A stretch of 64,000 bases of DNA from Castellaniella defragrans. GTDB taxonomy: Bacteria > Pseudomonadota > Gammaproteobacteria > Burkholderiales > Burkholderiaceae_B. Position numbers and translations under genes: made by a program. The notes under the pieces were generated by a model. The model worked only from the letters and a program-made list of their open reading frames with translations. It was not told the origin of the DNA and searched no databases. Shown here piece by piece: positions 53,375 through 64,000 of the stretch; position 1 is the stretch's first letter; each line of letters begins with the position of its first letter. The stretch lies in assembly GCF_014203015.1 (NCBI RefSeq), contig NZ_JACHIB010000006.1, positions 140,305 through 204,304 of the forward strand, read 5' to 3'.

Positions 53375-54280
53375 TCAGGCGCCGGCGGACCGGGCCATCG
53401 CCGCCCGCATGTCCTCGGGGTTCACGTCCCGCACATGGGAGGCGATGGACCAGCGGTGGCCGTAGGGGTCCCGGACCACGCCGTAGCGATCGCCCCAGAA
53501 CATGTCGGACGGCGGCATCATCACCGAGGCGCCCGCCTTCACCGCCCGCTCGAACGCCGCGTCCGCGTCGGGCACGTACAGATGCAGGGACACCGGCGTG
53601 CCGCCCAGCGTGTCGGGACTGTCGGCCTGGCAGACCGACGATTCCTCCATCAGCATCACGGCGGAACCGCCGATCCACAGGCAGCCGTGCACCAGCTTGC
53701 CGTCCGGCCCGTCCAGCCGGATGGCCTCCCGCGCCCCGAAGGCCCGCTGGTAGAAGTCCATCGCGCCGGCCGCGTCCCGGCAGATCAGGTGCGGCGTCAC
53801 GGCGTGCATGTCGGGGGGCACCGGCGACGGTCCCGCAGCCGCGTCGGGGGACAGGCCCATGAGCGCCTTGCCGGACTTCATATCGCAGGGGAAGGAGAAA
53901 TGCTCGTGGACGATGCGCCAGCGGCCGGCCTCGCGCCGGAAGCCCGTGGTCATGCGGCTCCAGGCCCCGCCCGCGTCTCCCTCGGCCATGCAGGCCAGCA
54001 GCGCGTGCGCGTAGCCCAGATCGCCCTCCGCCTGGACGTCCAGGTCCCTGAACGCGAAGCGCACGCTGTTCGGGCACGTCCGCAGGCATTCTTCCCAGTG
54101 CGCCATGTAGCGGTCCCGCCCGGCGAAGCACAGCGTCTTGATGGCGTCGTAGCCGACCACGTCCGGCGCGTAGCAGGCCGCGAGCGCCTCCAGATCGTGC
54201 CGGCCCACGGCCGCGGTCCAGTCGTCCAGCACCCGCCGGATGCCGGCCTGCGCCTCGTCCTTCTTCGTCCTGTCTTCCAT
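53375..54280 (-). CDS. SnoaL-like/VOC (glyoxalase-type) fusion protein
   Basis: This 301-residue protein joins two small folds. Residues about 10-135 look like a SnoaL/NTF2-like domain (VLDDWTAAVGRHDLEALAACYAPDVVGYDAI ... GRWRIVHEHFSFP). Residues about 145-300 look like a PhnB-type VOC domain (VTPHLICRDAAGAMDFYQRAFGARE ... DRYGVVRDPYGHRWSIASH). Each domain alone may be an enzyme or binding protein for small molecules; the fused function is unknown. GGAGACGG lies just before the ATG. It is divergent from an HxlR-type regulator with an inverted repeat between, so it is probably that regulator's target. The 3' end is 18 bp from dnaE2. Confidence 0.8.
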   Translation of the reverse strand: MEDRTKKDEAQAGIRRVLDDWTAAVGRHDLEALAACYAPDVVGYDAIKTLCFAGRDRYMAHWEECLRTCPNSVRFAFRDLDVQAEGDLGYAHALLACMAEGDAGGAWSRMTTGFRREAGRWRIVHEHFSFPCDMKSGKALMGLSPDAAAGPSPVPPDMHAVTPHLICRDAAGAMDFYQRAFGAREAIRLDGPDGKLVHGCLWIGGSAVMLMEESSVCQADSPDTLGGTPVSLHLYVPDADAAFERAVKAGASVMMPPSDMFWGDRYGVVRDPYGHRWSIASHVRDVNPEDMRAAMARSAGA

Positions 54281-54376
54281 TCCCGTCTCCTGTTGCCCGT
54301 CGCCTGTCCGACGGCCGCGGGGATCGCGGCTCGCGGGCGAGGGCTTATCCATCCGGCGCACTATATCACTGTTTAA

Positions 54377-54410
54377 TCCTAAAAAATAACTAATAAATTG
54401 TTTTTTAGGA
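54377..54410. promoter_or_regulatory. AT-rich inverted repeat, likely HxlR operator
   Basis: Perfect 10-bp arms TCCTAAAAAA (54377-54386) and TTTTTTAGGA (54401-54410) flank a 14-bp spacer, in the gap between the divergent SnoaL-VOC and HxlR genes. The gap is very AT-rich compared with its surroundings. It would let one regulator dimer control both genes. Confidence 0.65.
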
Positions 54411-54432
54411 CTACATGATACAATCCAGGATC

Positions 54433-55107
54433 ATGAGCACCAAGAGAAGCTATGCCGACGGCTGCGCCGCCGCCCACGCCCTGGACCTGATCGGCGAACG
54501 CTGGGCGCTGCTGATCGTGCGCGAGCTGATGCTCGGCCCGAAGCGCTTCACCGATCTGCGGGCCGGCCTGGGCCGCATCAGCGCCAACGTGCTCACCCAG
54601 CGGCTGGCCGAACTGGAAGCGGCCGGCATCGTCGTCCGGCGCAGGCTGCCGCCGCCGGGCGGCGGCATGGCCTACGACCTCAGCCCCTGGGGCAGGGAAC
54701 TCGAACCCATCCTGCTGCAGCTGGTCCGCTGGGGCGTGCGCTCGCCCGGCTTCGCGCGCGGCGCCCCCCTGAACGTGGACGCCATGGTGCTGTCGATGCG
54801 CGCCCTGTTCTCGCCCGACGCGGCCTCGGGCCGGGATGCCCGGATCCTGCTGGTCCTGGACGGCCAGCCTTTCTCCGCCCGGGTGGCCTCGGGCCGGCTG
54901 GACGTGCATCGCCAGGGGCCGGCGGAGCCGGCGGCCGAGGCGACGCTGGAAACGTCCCCCACCACCCTGCTGCACCTGGCCTACGGCGCCGCGGATCCCG
55001 ACGACGCCGTCGAGGCGGGGCTGGCGCGGATCTCCGGCCGGCGGGCCGCGCTGGATCGTTTCCTGGGCTGCTTCCGGGTGCCGGAGCCCGCGGACACGGA
55101 CCGGTGA
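54433..55107 (+). CDS. HxlR-type regulator with SCP2-like carboxy-terminal domain
   Basis: This 224-residue regulator starts with an HxlR winged helix (YADGCAAAHALDLIGERWALLIVRELM, RFTDLRAGLGRISANVLTQRLAELEAAGIV). From about residue 125 it continues with a domain resembling SCP2/sterol carrier folds (ILLVLDGQPFSARVASGRLDV), a combination known for some members that sense small hydrophobic or electrophilic molecules. The AGGA just upstream supports ATG 54433 over the in-frame ATG 54415. It likely binds the AT-rich inverted repeat directly upstream and controls itself and the divergent SnoaL-VOC gene. Confidence 0.82.
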   Translation: MSTKRSYADGCAAAHALDLIGERWALLIVRELMLGPKRFTDLRAGLGRISANVLTQRLAELEAAGIVVRRRLPPPGGGMAYDLSPWGRELEPILLQLVRWGVRSPGFARGAPLNVDAMVLSMRALFSPDAASGRDARILLVLDGQPFSARVASGRLDVHRQGPAEPAAEATLETSPTTLLHLAYGAADPDDAVEAGLARISGRRAALDRFLGCFRVPEPADTDR

Positions 55108-55269
55108 CAGCCGCGCCGGCGCGCGGCGGGCCGGCGCCCGTTCACGCGCGTGGTCCAGACGCATGATTCGGGCGCACAGGCTTGGCTCAGGCGCAAGGAT
55201 CAACCGCGACGGCGGCGTTCAGGCGCGTGGTTTACACTGGCGCGCATGCCCACACGGAGAATCCCCGCC

Positions 55270-55779
55270 ATGCCTCCAGGCCCTCCCATCCGCCTGGTCG
55301 TCGCCTACACCGACAACCGCGTGATCGGCCGCGATGGCGCCATGCCCTGGCGCCTGCCCGCCGATCTGGCGCATTTCAAGCGCAGCACCCTGGGCCACCC
55401 CATCATCATGGGGCGCAAGACCTGGCTGTCGCTGGGGCGCCCGCTGCCCGGCCGCCGCAACCTGGTGCTGAGCCGCGACCCGGCGTTCGCCGCGCCCGGC
55501 GCCGAGCACCACGCCACCCTGGAAGCCGCCCTGGCCAGCTGCGCGCAGGCCGATCTCGTCTGCGTCATCGGCGGCGAGCAGGTCTTCCGCCTGGCCCTGC
55601 CGCTGGCCGACGAGCTGATCGCCACGGAAATCCATGCCGACCTGGACGGCGACACCTGGTTCCCCCCCCTGCCCGCCGGGCAGTGGCGGGAAACCGAGCG
55701 CCTGCCGCAGCCGCCGGAAAACGGCCTGGCCTACGATTTCGTCACCTACCGGCGCGTCCCGGGGACCCAGGCCGCCTGA
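55270..55779 (+). CDS. folA: Dihydrofolate reductase
   Basis: FolA reduces dihydrofolate to tetrahydrofolate with NADPH. The 169-residue product has VVAYTDNRVIGRDGAMPWRLPADLAHFKRST, IIMGRKTWLSLGRPLPGRRN for cofactor binding, and VIGGEQVFRLALPLADEL; all are standard. An in-frame ATG at 55246 would add eight residues. That ATG stands 7 bp after a TACACT (55233-55238), so a leaderless start there is possible. The GGAG before 55270 favours the shorter form only weakly. Its folate product supplies the one-carbon carrier used by gcvT farther right. Confidence 0.93.
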   Translation: MPPGPPIRLVVAYTDNRVIGRDGAMPWRLPADLAHFKRSTLGHPIIMGRKTWLSLGRPLPGRRNLVLSRDPAFAAPGAEHHATLEAALASCAQADLVCVIGGEQVFRLALPLADELIATEIHADLDGDTWFPPLPAGQWRETERLPQPPENGLAYDFVTYRRVPGTQAA

Positions 55780-55866
55780 GCGGCGAGCGCCCGCGCGCGG
55801 CCCGCATGCCGCTCGGATTCGCCGGATACGGGCCGGCGCGCGGGGCCTTGCGCCCCGCCCGGGAAT

Positions 55867-56082
55867 TCACTGCCCGGAGGCTTTGGCGCGCGCCCGGATC
55901 GTCGTCACCGTCTCGCCCGCGATCCCCCAGCTGTCGGTATCGACTTCCTCGATCACCACGAAGGTGGTCTTGGGGTTCTTGCCCAGCACGTCCACCAGCA
56001 GTTGCGTGGCGCCCTCGATCAGGCGGGCCTTCTGCTCGGCGGTGGCGCCTTCGCGGGTGATCTTGATGTTGACGTAGGGCAT
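55867..56082 (-). CDS. 4-oxalocrotonate tautomerase-family protein
   Basis: This 71-residue protein begins MPYVNIKITREGATAEQKA, giving the catalytic amino-terminal Pro once Met is removed. TTFVVIEEVDTDSWGIAG carries the conserved beta-strand. Such enzymes are hexamers that move double bonds in 2-hydroxymuconate-like products of aromatic breakdown, or act as small dehalogenases. The gene follows the carboxymuconolactone-decarboxylase-like gene on the same strand after 111 bp. The pair suggests a function in oxidised aromatic or reactive carbonyl metabolism, though the gap may hold a separate promoter. Confidence 0.85.
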   Translation of the reverse strand: MPYVNIKITREGATAEQKARLIEGATQLLVDVLGKNPKTTFVVIEEVDTDSWGIAGETVTTIRARAKASGQ

Positions 56083-56193
56083 GGCATGGTCTCCGTGACG
56101 ATGTGACAAAAACGGGCCGGATCGCACACGCGAATCGTGCGCGGCCCGGTACCGGACATGAGCATGATAGGCCACTTTCCGTACCCTCCCGCG

Positions 56194-56601
56194 TCAGGCC
56201 GTGTGCGACAGGACCGCGTCCGGCTCGCGCTCTTGCGCAAACACTTCCTTGGCCGCCGCCAACCCGTTCAGGGCGGCCGGGAAGCCGGCATAAACCGCCA
56301 TCTGCATGATGATTTCGACCAGCTCCGTGCGGCTGACCCCGACATTGAGCGCGCCCTGGATGTGCACCTTGAGCTGAGACGCGGCATTGCCGAGCGCGGT
56401 GAGCGCGGCCACGACCGCGATTTCCCGGCTTTTCAGATCGAGGCCGGGCCTGGAATAGACGTCCCCGAAAGGAAATTCGATCAGGTAGCGTGCGAAGTCA
56501 GGGGCAATGTCTTCCAGACTGTCCAGCACACGTTGCCCGGCCGCGCCATCGATCTCACGCAGTTTGGCGAGTCCGCGCTCGTATCGGTTTTCGATGTTCA
56601 T
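56194..56601 (-). CDS. Carboxymuconolactone decarboxylase-like protein
   Basis: This 135-residue protein matches the gamma-carboxymuconolactone decarboxylase group (LDLKSREIAVVAALTALG, LKVHIQGALNVGVSRTELVEI, MQMAVYAGFPAALNGL). The AhpD-type Cys-x-x-Cys pair is absent, so it is not a disulfide peroxidase partner. Relatives act on lactones in aromatic breakdown; many with MerR neighbours have unknown substrates. ATG 56601 has AAGGA 7 bp before it. The gene overlaps the 3' end of the MerR regulator gene by 47 bp, so they are cotranscribed. Confidence 0.85.
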   Translation of the reverse strand: MNIENRYERGLAKLREIDGAAGQRVLDSLEDIAPDFARYLIEFPFGDVYSRPGLDLKSREIAVVAALTALGNAASQLKVHIQGALNVGVSRTELVEIIMQMAVYAGFPAALNGLAAAKEVFAQEREPDAVLSHTA

Positions 56602-57004
56602 CAGCATGTCCTTCATCGGAAAGTGAATTCGACGCCAGGGACTGTTCGACCGAGCGGTAGTATTCGATCTTTGCCTGCAAGGCATCCGCGGACCGGCGCA
56701 TCAGCTCGATTTCCGAAAGAACCTCCGTCAAGTGATCTTCCAGCATCCGGCGACGATCCGGCACCGTCGCGTCCCCAACGCCACGTAGTTTCGCGAACGC
56801 CTGCATCTTGCCGATGGGCATGTGCGTCGTCCGCAACCGCAGCAGGAATTCGATCCAGGCCATGTCCGATGCCACATAGCGCCGCTGTCCTCCAGACGCG
56901 CGGCCGATCGGTGCGATGAGTCCGACACGCTCGTAGTAGCGCAAGGTGTGGGCCGTCAGGCCCGTGCGCTTGGCAACATCGTCAATGGTCAGATGGGATT
57001 CCAT
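56555..57004 (-). CDS. MerR-family regulator
   Basis: This 149-residue protein has the MerR winged helix LTIDDVAKRTGLTAHTLRYYERVGLIAPIGR followed by a long dimer helix (LEDHLTEVLSEIELMRRSADALQAKIEYYRSVE). No metal-binding Cys pair is present near the end, so a metal sensor of the CueR/ZntR type is unlikely; AdhR/NmlR-like sensing of aldehydes or other electrophiles is possible. The gene overlaps the decarboxylase-like gene. Just upstream is a promoter with a 19-bp spacer and a palindrome, the typical MerR target, so it likely controls its own operon. Confidence 0.88.
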   Translation of the reverse strand: MESHLTIDDVAKRTGLTAHTLRYYERVGLIAPIGRASGGQRRYVASDMAWIEFLLRLRTTHMPIGKMQAFAKLRGVGDATVPDRRRMLEDHLTEVLSEIELMRRSADALQAKIEYYRSVEQSLASNSLSDEGHADEHRKPIRARTRQTA

Positions 57005-57010
57005 GGAGAG

Positions 57011-57041
57011 ATCCTAGAAGTTTGAGTGCACTCTAAGTCAA
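57011..57041 (-). promoter_or_regulatory. MerR-type promoter/operator with 19-bp spacer
   Basis: On the minus strand TTGACT (57036-57041) and TAGGAT (57011-57016) are 19 bp apart, the long spacer typical of MerR-activated promoters. The spacer holds the perfect palindrome GAGTGCACTC (57024-57033). The -10 ends only 6 bp before the merR ATG. Confidence 0.75.
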
Positions 57042-57079
57042 GCACTTTGCATCGAAAAGATCGAGCCCCGGATCAGCGG

Positions 57080-57121
57080 CAAAAAAACCCGGCGATCCGC
57101 GCAATGCGGAACTCGCCGGGT
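57080..57121 (-). terminator. Rho-independent terminator after gcvP
   Basis: On the minus strand the stem ACCCGGCGA / TCGCCGGGT (57087-57095 and 57113-57121, with an inner GCGC-rich extension) is followed by seven Ts. It lies 51 bp after the gcvP stop and ends the glycine cleavage operon. Confidence 0.85.
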
Positions 57122-57171
57122 GGGGCAATGCGATCGGCCCCAGCCTGTGAAGGCCGGGCCGGGAACGGCGC

Positions 57172-60051
<2,880 letters not shown>

Positions 60052-60117
60052 GGGGTTCTCCGGGGTGGATCCGAGTGAATCAGGGAATGAAGGGCGCGCC
60101 GCGGGGCGCGCCGGGGA

Positions 60118-60489
60118 TCAGGCCTGGGCCTCGTAGGCGGCGGCGTCCATCAGGCCGTCGACGTCGGCGGCGTTGTCGGGCTTGATCTTGAAGATCCACT
60201 GGTCGTAGGCGGCTTCGTTGATCAGGGCGGGCTGGTCGTTCAGGGCCTCGTTGAAGGCGACGATCTCGCCGGCCACCGGCGCGTAGATGTCGGAGGCGGC
60301 CTTGACGGATTCGACCACGGCGGCGGTGTCGCCGGCGGCCAGATGCGCGCCGACCTGGACGTCGCCGACGAAGACCAGGTCGCCGAGCTGGTCCTGGGCG
60401 TCGTCGGTGATGCCGACGAGGAAGCAATCGCCGTCAGCCTTGACCCATTCGTGGGAGGCCGTGTACTTGCGGTCGTTGGGAATGGACAT
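60118..60489 (-). CDS. gcvH: Glycine cleavage system H protein
   Basis: This 123-residue lipoyl carrier has VESVKAASDIYAP, with lipoylated Lys63, and the opening YTASHEWVKADG. It shuttles the aminomethyl group between GcvP, GcvT and the dihydrolipoyl dehydrogenase (not encoded here). It lies 75 bp downstream of gcvT. Confidence 0.97.
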   Translation of the reverse strand: MSIPNDRKYTASHEWVKADGDCFLVGITDDAQDQLGDLVFVGDVQVGAHLAAGDTAAVVESVKAASDIYAPVAGEIVAFNEALNDQPALINEAAYDQWIFKIKPDNAADVDGLMDAAAYEAQA

Positions 60490-60564
60490 GATGTACCCCG
60501 TTGTCAGTGGTGGAGAGTGGTGGAGAATGGAAGAAGGGAAAAGGGATCGCGGGCGCACGCGCGC

Positions 60565-61647
<1,083 letters not shown>

Positions 61648-61696
61648 GGAAACTCCGGACGAGGAAAAGGAGCGGCATGGGATGCCGGCAGCGCCC

Positions 61697-61905
61697 TTCT
61701 GTCCTTTTGCCTGAGAGTTGCCCCGCACTGCAGGGGGTTCACCTTCGGCGCCCGCGCCCGGATCGGGAAGCGGGTCTCTCCAGAATGCTGCGATGCGATG
61801 ACGGCATCATGCGGATGGTACGGGGTGCCTGAGCGATTCCGGGCGAATTGCGCCTTCGGCGGCCGCCCGATGCGCGGGGCGGCGCTCTCCCACCCGCATC
61901 GGGTG
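61697..61905 (-). promoter_or_regulatory. Tandem glycine riboswitch (two aptamers) before gcvT
   Basis: On the minus strand the upstream aptamer (about 61905-61822) has GGGAGAGCGCC, GCCGAAGGCGCAA and CGCTCAGGCA. The downstream aptamer (about 61790-61697) has GGAGAGACC, GCCGAAGG and CTCTCAGGCAAAAGGACAGA. Together they fit the cooperative two-aptamer glycine switch that turns on the glycine cleavage operon. The last conserved base is about 50 nt before the gcvT start. Confidence 0.92.
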
Positions 61906-61918
61906 ACAGCAAGGGTGA

Positions 61919-61948
61919 AGCATACTCTGAAACGGGGCGATTCAACAA
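61919..61948 (-). promoter_or_regulatory. putative promoter of the gcvTHP operon
   Basis: On the minus strand TTGTTG (61943-61948) and TATGCT (61919-61924) are 18 bp apart; transcription would begin near 61912, just before the first aptamer. An 11-bp direct repeat ATCACCCGTTG (61948-61958 and 61961-61971) lies over and upstream of the -35. Confidence 0.5.
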
Positions 61949-62042
61949 TCACCCGTTGACATCACCCGTTGGCAGTTGTCGACGCTCCGTGGGCGCCCCG
62001 CCAACGCCCTTTCGGCGCCCCCCGGGACGCCCCGCCGGACCT

Positions 62043-63227
62043 TCAGATGAACCCCTGCTCCCGCCAGCGGGCGCGCGTGCCGGCGTCCACGCCCAGCCGC
62101 TCCAGCACCGCGTCGGTGTGCTCGCCCAGGGCGGGCGCGCGCGAGCGGATGCCGCCCGGGGTGGCGGACAGCTTGGGCACGATGCCGGGCACCTGGCAGG
62201 GCGTGCCGTCGGGCAGCGGCTGGTCCAGGATCATGTCGCGCGCGCGGTAGTGCGGATCGGCGGCGATGTCGGCGATGTCGTAGATGCGCCCGGCCGGGAT
62301 GCGCGCCGCGTTGAGGATTTCCAGGACCTCGTCCTGGGTGCGCGCCGCGGCCCAGTCGCCGATGGCGCCGTCGATCACCTCCACCTGCGCCACGCGCCCG
62401 GCGTTGTGCGCCAGGTCCGGGTCCTTGCCGAGGTCCTCGCGGCCGATGGCCTGCATCAGGCGGCGGAAGATGCTGTCGCCGTTGCCGGCGATCAGCACGT
62501 AGCCGTCGCGGCAAGCGTAGGCGTTGCTGGGAGCGATGCCCGGCAGGCTGCTGCCGGCCGGCTGGCGGACCTCGCCGAACACGGCGTATTCGGGCAGCAG
62601 GCTTTCCATCATGTTGAAGACCGACTCGTACAGCGCCACGTCGATCATCTGGCCCGCGCCGTCGCGGTCGCGCGCGCGCAGCGCCAGCAGCACGCCGATG
62701 ACGCCGTGCAGGGCCGACAGGGAATCGCCGATGGACACGCCCACGCGCACCGGCGTGCGCCCCGGCTCGCCGCTGAGGTGCCGCAGGCCACCCATGGCCT
62801 CGGCCACCACGCCGAAGCCGGGCCGGTCGCGGTAGGGGCCGGTCTGGCCGTAGCCCGAGACGCGCAGCATGACCAGGCGCGGGTTGACCGCGCGCAGCTC
62901 GTCCCAGCCCAGGCCCCAGGATTCCAGGGTGCCGGGCTTGAAGTTTTCGACCACCACGTCGCATTCGGCCGCCAGGCGGCGCACGACGGCCTGGATTTCC
63001 GGCTGGCGCAGGTCCAGGGTCACGGACTGCTTGTTGCGCGACTGCACCTGCCACCAGACCGAGGTGCCCTGATGCAGCAGCCGCCAGTTGCGCAGGGGGT
63101 CGCCCTGGCCCGGCGGCTCGATCTTGATGACCTCGGCGCCGAATTCGCCCAGGATCTTGGCGGCAAACGGCCCGGCGATGAGCTGGCCCATTTCCAGCAC
63201 CCGGATGCCGTCCAGGGGTTTGTGCAT
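62043..63227 (-). CDS. CaiB/BaiF family CoA-transferase
   Basis: This 394-residue class III CoA-transferase has PLDGIRVLEMGQLIAGPFAAKILGEFGAEVIKIE at the start, the catalytic Asp in MIDVALYESVFNMM, and PRLVMLRVSGYGQTGPYRDRPGF. Such enzymes move CoA between carboxylic acids. Closest-looking patterns are those of the formyl-CoA/succinyl-CoA transferase group, but the acid is not predictable. GGAGG lies 5-6 bp before the ATG. Separate transcription is supported by a TAGAAT (63295-63300) and a palindrome just upstream; no partner gene is adjacent. Confidence 0.9.
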   Translation of the reverse strand: MHKPLDGIRVLEMGQLIAGPFAAKILGEFGAEVIKIEPPGQGDPLRNWRLLHQGTSVWWQVQSRNKQSVTLDLRQPEIQAVVRRLAAECDVVVENFKPGTLESWGLGWDELRAVNPRLVMLRVSGYGQTGPYRDRPGFGVVAEAMGGLRHLSGEPGRTPVRVGVSIGDSLSALHGVIGVLLALRARDRDGAGQMIDVALYESVFNMMESLLPEYAVFGEVRQPAGSSLPGIAPSNAYACRDGYVLIAGNGDSIFRRLMQAIGREDLGKDPDLAHNAGRVAQVEVIDGAIGDWAAARTQDEVLEILNAARIPAGRIYDIADIAADPHYRARDMILDQPLPDGTPCQVPGIVPKLSATPGGIRSRAPALGEHTDAVLERLGVDAGTRARWREQGFI

Positions 63228-63261
63228 GTCTGTCCTCCGATGGCGATGGATGCGATGTCCG

Positions 63262-63280
63262 ATGGATACCATGAATCCAT
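63262..63280. promoter_or_regulatory. Palindrome at the CoA-transferase promoter
   Basis: ATGGAT (63262-63267) and ATCCAT (63275-63280) form perfect 6-bp arms around 7 bp. They lie between a minus-strand TAGAAT (63295-63300) and the CoA-transferase start. This could be a repressor site near the transcription start; the regulator is unknown. Confidence 0.35.
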
Positions 63281-63395
63281 TGGATGCCGGAACGATTCTA
63301 TCGCCCTCCGGCGCGGGCCGCCCGCCCCCCGACCCGTCCGGCCGCGACCCGCCTCGAACCGTCCAGCATTGCGGCGGCCCCGCCGGGCGCCCCGC

Positions 63396-64000
63396 TCAGC
63401 CCGCCGCCAGCGCGCGCCCGCAGGCCACGCCCGAGGACCAGGCCCACTGGAAGTTGTAGCCGCCCAGCCAGCCGGTGACGTCCACCGCCTCGCCCACCAC
63501 GTGCAGGCCGGGACAGCGGCGCGCTTCCAGGCTGCGCTGGTCGAGCTCGTCGGTGTCCACGCCGCCGCTCATGACTTCGGCCTTCTTGTAGCCGGCGGTG
63601 CCGGTGGGCCGCAGCGTCCAGCCGTGGATGCGCTCGCCCAGGACGCGCAGGCGGCGGTCGGGCGCGTCGGCCAGACGCAGGCCGCCCAGGCCCGCCAGAT
63701 CGTCCGCGTCCGTTCCGCCGCCCGGCCCCGCCCCGGCGCCCGCGGCCGACCTCCCGTCCATGCCCGCCCCGCCCCCGGCGCCCGCCCCATCGCCCGCCGC
63801 GCCGGCGGCGCCCAGCCAGGCCTCGGCCAGCCGGCGGGGCCAGGCCTGCGCCAGCGCGGCGGCCACGGTCTGGCGGCCGCCGGCCTTGGCCGCCACCAGG
63901 ACGGCGCCCATGTCCCGCCCCGGGGCCAGGTCGATGCGGATCGGGTCGCCCGGGCGCCAGTAGCTGGAAATCTGCAGGATGCCCGGCCCCGACAGGCCGC
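63396..64000 (-). CDS. BaiN/HI0933-like flavoprotein, 5' end outside window
   Basis: The frame is open to the right edge, so only the carboxy-terminal 200 residues are present. They show GLSGPGILQISSYWRPGDP and the end block AGYKKAEVMSGGVDTDEL ... GEAVDVTGWLGGYNFQWAWSSG, both typical of the NAD(P)/FAD-dependent BaiN (HI0933, YhiN) family. The first part of FAD binding lies outside. An unusual Gly/Ala-rich stretch (WLGAAGAAGDGAGAGGG and onward) of about 40 residues is inserted in the middle; the typical family has a short loop there. Substrate unknown; some relatives reduce bile acid or steroid intermediates. Confidence 0.85.
   Translation of the reverse strand, partial: GLSGPGILQISSYWRPGDPIRIDLAPGRDMGAVLVAAKAGGRQTVAAALAQAWPRRLAEAWLGAAGAAGDGAGAGGGAGMDGRSAAGAGAGPGGGTDADDLAGLGGLRLADAPDRRLRVLGERIHGWTLRPTGTAGYKKAEVMSGGVDTDELDQRSLEARRCPGLHVVGEAVDVTGWLGGYNFQWAWSSGVACGRALAAG

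Overview
The window is very GC-rich and densely coded, with short gaps, many ATGA-type stop/start overlaps and no rRNA, tRNA, IS element, phage gene or CRISPR array that I can see. The housekeeping block (tsaE, amiC, mutL, miaA, purM, hda, pcnB, folK), the LexA-type imuA-imuB-dnaE2 cassette and the gcvTHP operon behind a tandem glycine riboswitch together suggest a betaproteobacterium of the Burkholderiales. The family Alcaligenaceae (Bordetella/Achromobacter relatives) is my best guess from gene content only; no marker gene here settles it.

Region 1 (about 1-16.5 kb) is a Wzx/Wzy-type exopolysaccharide locus. It holds an epimerase cut by the window edge, a Wzz/GumC-like chain-length protein, an EpsG-like tyrosine-kinase homologue with altered nucleotide-binding motifs, a Wzy-like polymerase, an exported clan GH-A glycosidase, a polysaccharide deacetylase, two family-2 glycosyltransferases, a Wzx-like flippase, a CelD/FemAB-like acyltransferase, a UDP-sugar dehydrogenase, a WecG-type glycosyltransferase, an EpsL-like outer-membrane protein and a Wza/EpsE-like export protein. 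The initiating phosphoglycosyltransferase is not in the window and probably lies to the left.

Region 2 (16.7-35.8 kb, all minus strand) is a synthase-dependent cellulose operon with an acetylation module: bcsD-bcsP-bcsQ-bcsA-bcsB-bcsB-bcsZ-bcsC, then SGNH esterase-AlgF-SGNH esterase-AlgI-AlgJ homologues. This resembles the Pseudomonas wss acetylated-cellulose operon. It has two features I would not expect: two complete tandem bcsB genes, and two SGNH paralogues flanking the AlgF homologue. BcsA keeps its catalytic motifs and a c-di-GMP-binding PilZ domain. A putative promoter with a perfect palindrome filling its 17-bp spacer lies about 360 bp upstream of bcsD, next to an array of degenerate roughly 12-bp repeats. 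A similar array sits between the algF-like gene and the second SGNH gene.

Region 3 (36.4-47.8 kb) is housekeeping: an AEC transporter, tsaE (with a striking AT-rich island), amiC, DedA, mutL, miaA, purM, hda, a HAD phosphatase, pcnB and folK. Several of these have a -10-like hexamer ending 6-7 nt before the ATG, suggesting leaderless mRNAs.

Region 4 (47.8-64 kb) starts with a 19-bp tandem repeat and a LexA box before the mutasome genes imuA-imuB-dnaE2. A SnoaL-VOC fusion protein follows, divergent from an HxlR-SCP2-like regulator across an AT-rich inverted repeat. Then come folA, a small tautomerase, a carboxymuconolactone-decarboxylase-like gene under a MerR regulator with a typical 19-bp-spacer promoter, the gcvTHP operon with terminator and riboswitch, a CaiB/BaiF CoA-transferase, and a BaiN/HI0933-type flavoprotein cut by the right edge.
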